The translations under genes were made by a program, and so were the position numbers. Below the pieces are notes generated by a model. The model had not been told where the DNA came from. It ran no database searches and was given only the letters and a program-made list of their open reading frames with translations. From NCBI GenBank assembly GCA_964434955.1, contig CAYSXI010000126.1:1-15808 (forward strand): DNA of 15,808 bases, written 5' to 3'. This document shows positions 13,591-15,808 of the stretch, piece after piece. Source of the stretch: JANQLU01 sp964434955. Lineage in GTDB: Bacteria; Planctomycetota; Planctomycetia; Pirellulales; Pirellulaceae. The stretch's first letter is position 1. Every line of letters starts with the position of its first letter.

Positions 13591-13619
13591 GATGACGAAA
13601 CGCCTTGAGGCGAATCATC
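13591..13619 (-). other. Interrupted hairpin in the leader of the TIM-barrel gene
   Basis: GATGA (13591-13595) with TCATC (13615-13619) and CGCC (13601-13604) with GGCG (13609-13612) can form a stem with an asymmetric internal loop and a TTGA tip. It lies in the 110 nt between the PQQ-like and TIM-barrel genes. It has no T tract and may be an mRNA-processing site or chance. Confidence 0.3.
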
Positions 13620-13665
13620 AATATCCGCCCGATCGTGTTCCGCGTCTGTGGCCTACCAGACGTTT

Positions 13666-14934
13666 CTAGTTCTTACCAATGCAGATCAGGTGTTCGTTGG
13701 TGCGCAGCAACAACTGATTGCCAATAATTGCGGGAGTCGCACGACTCGCCTCACCGAGTTCGTTTTTGGAGACATGCTCAAACTTGTCACTCGCTTTCAG
13801 GACATGGCAAACCCCCATCTCGTCGATGCAGTAAACGTGAGAGCGGTTGGCGACAGCCGACCCGGAAAAACCGGCCGAAACTCGTTCCCGCCACTTTAAC
13901 TTTCCCGTTTTCAACTCAAAACAACAGGCGATTCCGCGATCGGAAAAAGTGAATAGCAGGCCATTGACCGCGACGGGTGTCGGCACGTAATTGGCGTTTC
14001 GTGCAATCGAATAGACCGTTTCGGCCCCTTTGCGGTTCGGCTTGGCAGCGAAAATCGTATTTCCGCCTCCACCGCTTCCACAGCTCCCAATGAGCAAGCC
14101 ATCGGCCAGTAAAGTTGAAGCCACGGTACGCAGACGAAACGCTTTTTGCGACCAATTTAATTTGCCGCTGTCCGGATCGATGCTGTAGAACCCTTCGCCT
14201 GTATTGCAGCCTATCAACTGATCCTTTTCGCCTTCGCGAGACAAAACGCAGGGCAGGGCATAGCAGGCAGTGGTCGTCGTCAATTTCGTCGACCAGGAAT
14301 CTTTACCGGTCATTCGATCGACTGCCATGATCCGACTCTCTCCCGGTTTCACTCCTCGCCGCAATCGTTGAGCTTGTTGCGAATTCACAAAGATGACTTT
14401 GTCTTTGTACACCATCGGTGACATGCCGAATCCGTGAGCGGAAACCCAACGACCAAAGTCTCTTTTCCAAATCAGTTTTCCCTCGTGATTCAAGGCCAAC
14501 AAATAAGTGTGATCCGGGTTGGCATAGGCGACGTAGACGTGATGCTCATCGACGGCGGGAGTGCTAGACGCAAAACTGTTACGAGAATGTTGACGATGTG
14601 CTTCGGAGCCGAATTTCTGCTGCCAAACCTCGCTTCCATCTTTCATGGAAAGGCATTGAACCCGGAATTCGGCGGTCGACTTGTCACAGCTGTTTATGAA
14701 GATTTTGTCTTTCCAGACTACCGGAGAACTGGAGCCCGAACCGGCAAGCTTGACGCGCCAAGTATAGTCTTTGGCCGTCCATTCGATTGGCAACTGGGCA
14801 CTTTCAATCAGTCCCGTGCCGTTAGGGCCATGAAAACGAGTCCATGTCTGAGAGTCTTTTTCCTGCCCGATTGATGCTTCAGGAACCGCAATCAAAACCG
14901 CTGACAACGCCAAAGCAACGAATACATAACGCAT
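13666..14934 (-). CDS. Exported PQQ-like beta-propeller repeat protein
   Basis: 422 aa. A Sec signal peptide spans 1-23 (MRYVFVALALSAVLIAVPEASIG). WTRFHGPNGTG (31-41) is the opening typical of planctomycete PQQ-like propeller proteins. Repeated blades of the PQQ/quinoprotein type follow, e.g. SSPVVWKDKIFINSC, LLALNHEGKLIWKRDFG, GFYSIDPDSGKLNWSQKAF and ACCFELKTGKLKWRERV. Characteristic W-docking 'GKLxW' and 'TPxxxxxxVY' segments are present throughout. There is no quinoprotein catalytic segment, so it is likely a non-enzymatic propeller, perhaps binding glycans or proteins in the periplasm. ATG 14934 has AGGAA 7 nt upstream (14942-14946). The TIM-barrel gene follows 110 nt downstream on the same strand. 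Confidence 0.9.
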   Translation of the reverse strand: MRYVFVALALSAVLIAVPEASIGQEKDSQTWTRFHGPNGTGLIESAQLPIEWTAKDYTWRVKLAGSGSSSPVVWKDKIFINSCDKSTAEFRVQCLSMKDGSEVWQQKFGSEAHRQHSRNSFASSTPAVDEHHVYVAYANPDHTYLLALNHEGKLIWKRDFGRWVSAHGFGMSPMVYKDKVIFVNSQQAQRLRRGVKPGESRIMAVDRMTGKDSWSTKLTTTTACYALPCVLSREGEKDQLIGCNTGEGFYSIDPDSGKLNWSQKAFRLRTVASTLLADGLLIGSCGSGGGGNTIFAAKPNRKGAETVYSIARNANYVPTPVAVNGLLFTFSDRGIACCFELKTGKLKWRERVSAGFSGSAVANRSHVYCIDEMGVCHVLKASDKFEHVSKNELGEASRATPAIIGNQLLLRTNEHLICIGKN

Positions 14935-15186
14935 TTTTGAATTCCTATCGTGACCGAAATTGGCATCGTCATTATAGCCAAATCACGAGCGCGTATTTTC
15001 AGGGCCAGAAACAGGCGTAAACTGGGGAGACGCCGCGGCGGCGATTCGAGCATCATTCATTTGCGGGGAGAACGATCGCTCCAACCGCCGCTACGGGTGT
15101 TTCGACACCTTGGCAATCCGGGAAAACGAACCTCGATCCAGGCACTACCGGCTTTGGCGATTCGATATGTCGTTTGCAGGGCGCGT
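14935..15186. other. Intergenic region between the PQQ-like and GIN-domain genes
   Basis: 252 nt with no credible gene; overlapping short frames on both strands lack family signals. It holds a small hairpin, GGTGT-TTCG-ACACC (15096-15109), about 80 nt beyond the GIN-gene stop with no T tract, and a GC-rich patch (CGCCGCGGCGGCG near 15031-15045). The promoter of the PQQ-like gene should lie here but was not recognised. Confidence 0.5.
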
Positions 15187-15808
15187 CTATTTGTCGCCGA
15201 TTTCGATCCTGCCGATCCCGCTAACGTTTTTCTTGACGTCTTCCGGGTTTCCTTGACAATCAATTTTGCCAACGCCCGATACGTTTCCATCAAAAGACTT
15301 GGATGCGAAGACATTGGCGCTACCGGCGCCTGACAATTCGATCTCAACGTTCTCAGCCTTCAATTCGGCAAGCTTGGCGCTCCCGGCGCCACTGATATCA
15401 ACTTTGAGATCTTTGACAGAACCAGTGCCCTTGATGGTTCCTGCGCCGTCGACAGACAGGTCTAACTTTTCACCCTGGATTCCATCGATATCCAGCGTTC
15501 CCGCGCCGCGAATTCGGACGGACGTGAGTTTTGACAGATTGATTTTCACCTTCAAACTGATCGTGGGATCGATGGCCTCGGTGGGTTTGATAACCAGCTT
15601 TCCCCCTTCGACCTTGGTCTCAATCAATTCCAGAAGGTTGTCGTCGGTCGTCAACTCCAACGATTGCTCGTCACCAAAGGTCACCTCCACCGAACCCGCG
15701 CCTTTGAGCTCGATCTCTTCGAACGTTTCGACGTCCCGCAACTCGGTTTTGCTGACTCCGGAACCAGGCACGCCCGGATTGGATATCAACGAGCAACCCG
15801 AAAGGGTC
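15187..15808 (-). CDS. DUF2807/GIN-domain lipoprotein, 5' end outside the window
   Basis: The frame stays open to the right edge of the window. The last codons before the edge read T-L-S-G-C-S-L-I-S-N, so LSGC (Cys codon 15795-15793) is a lipobox; the true start and the signal peptide's hydrophobic part lie beyond 15808. The TTG at 15789 is therefore not the start. After the lipid-bearing Cys comes a short Pro/Gly spacer, then a DUF2807 (putative auto-transporter adhesin, head GIN) domain: FEEIELKGAGSVEVTFGD, LTTDDNLLELIETKVEGGKLVI, and a run of GAG/GVG turns (RGAGTLDI, DGAGTIKG, SGAGSAKL, SGAGSANV, SGVGKI, SGIGRI) as expected for a right-handed beta-helix. It ends GDK at a TAG. Family members are secreted or envelope proteins of unclear function. 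Confidence 0.88.
   Translation of the reverse strand, partial: TLSGCSLISNPGVPGSGVSKTELRDVETFEEIELKGAGSVEVTFGDEQSLELTTDDNLLELIETKVEGGKLVIKPTEAIDPTISLKVKINLSKLTSVRIRGAGTLDIDGIQGEKLDLSVDGAGTIKGTGSVKDLKVDISGAGSAKLAELKAENVEIELSGAGSANVFASKSFDGNVSGVGKIDCQGNPEDVKKNVSGIGRIEIGDK

Noticed and set aside
11445..15109. Shared 11-mer GGTGTTTCGAC in the hairpins at 11445 and 15096
   Set aside because: Both lie near gene ends, but the hairpins differ in stem and loop and neither has a T tract. Two occurrences are too few to call a shared element.
15057..15347. Frames on both strands across 14950-15347
   Set aside because: They overlap the end of the GIN-domain gene, lack ribosome-binding sites and show no family features.

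Overview
The window looks like chromosomal DNA of a marine-type planctomycete (Pirellulales / Rhodopirellula-like). The reasons are the gene repertoire (Tat-exported Gfo/Idh oxidoreductase, DUF1080 protein, Tat-exported TIM barrel, secreted PQQ-type propeller opening with a 'WxxFHGPNGTG' motif, exported Tricorn-like protease, Flp pilin), the short operons on alternating strands, and an intergenic repeat of the 'GCTTCGTGCTTGTAT' type that I associate with this group. The taxonomic call is an inference; no rRNA or other marker gene is present.

Layout. 1-794 has no credible gene. It holds a cluster of ~26-bp dispersed repeats, seven in one orientation and two in the other, followed by a hairpin behind the protease gene. 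795-5202 (minus) carries an aldo/keto reductase and then a full-length, signal-peptide-bearing Tricorn-type S41 protease. 5388-7364 (plus) is a three-gene set: an exported secretin-N0/N1-like protein with a Gly/Ser-rich tail, an ECF-like sigma factor, and a single-pass membrane protein overlapping the sigma gene by 11 nt. 7677-7991 (plus) is a small zinc-ribbon membrane protein. 8114-8852 (minus) is a Flp pilin gene followed by a two-TM HAMP-like protein. After a dyad-rich divergent intergenic region comes the plus-strand pair Gfo/Idh/MocA oxidoreductase (9125-10519, followed by a clear intrinsic terminator) and DUF1080 protein (10596-11435). 11473-14934 (minus) is PQQ-like propeller, Tat-exported TIM-barrel protein, small membrane protein, GNAT acetyltransferase. 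At the right edge is a DUF2807/GIN-domain lipoprotein whose 5' end lies outside the window.

How the genes may work together. The Gfo/Idh enzyme, the DUF1080 protein (family now named 3-keto-disaccharide hydrolase) and the TIM-barrel isomerase/epimerase-like protein belong to families that recur in oxidative 3-keto-glycoside breakdown. All three carry export signals here, so a cell-envelope sugar-oxidation module is a reasonable inference. The sigma factor, its membrane partner and the N0/N1-like exported protein look like an envelope-sensing regulatory unit of a type I do not recognise by name. No phage, insertion sequence, CRISPR, tRNA or rRNA was seen.
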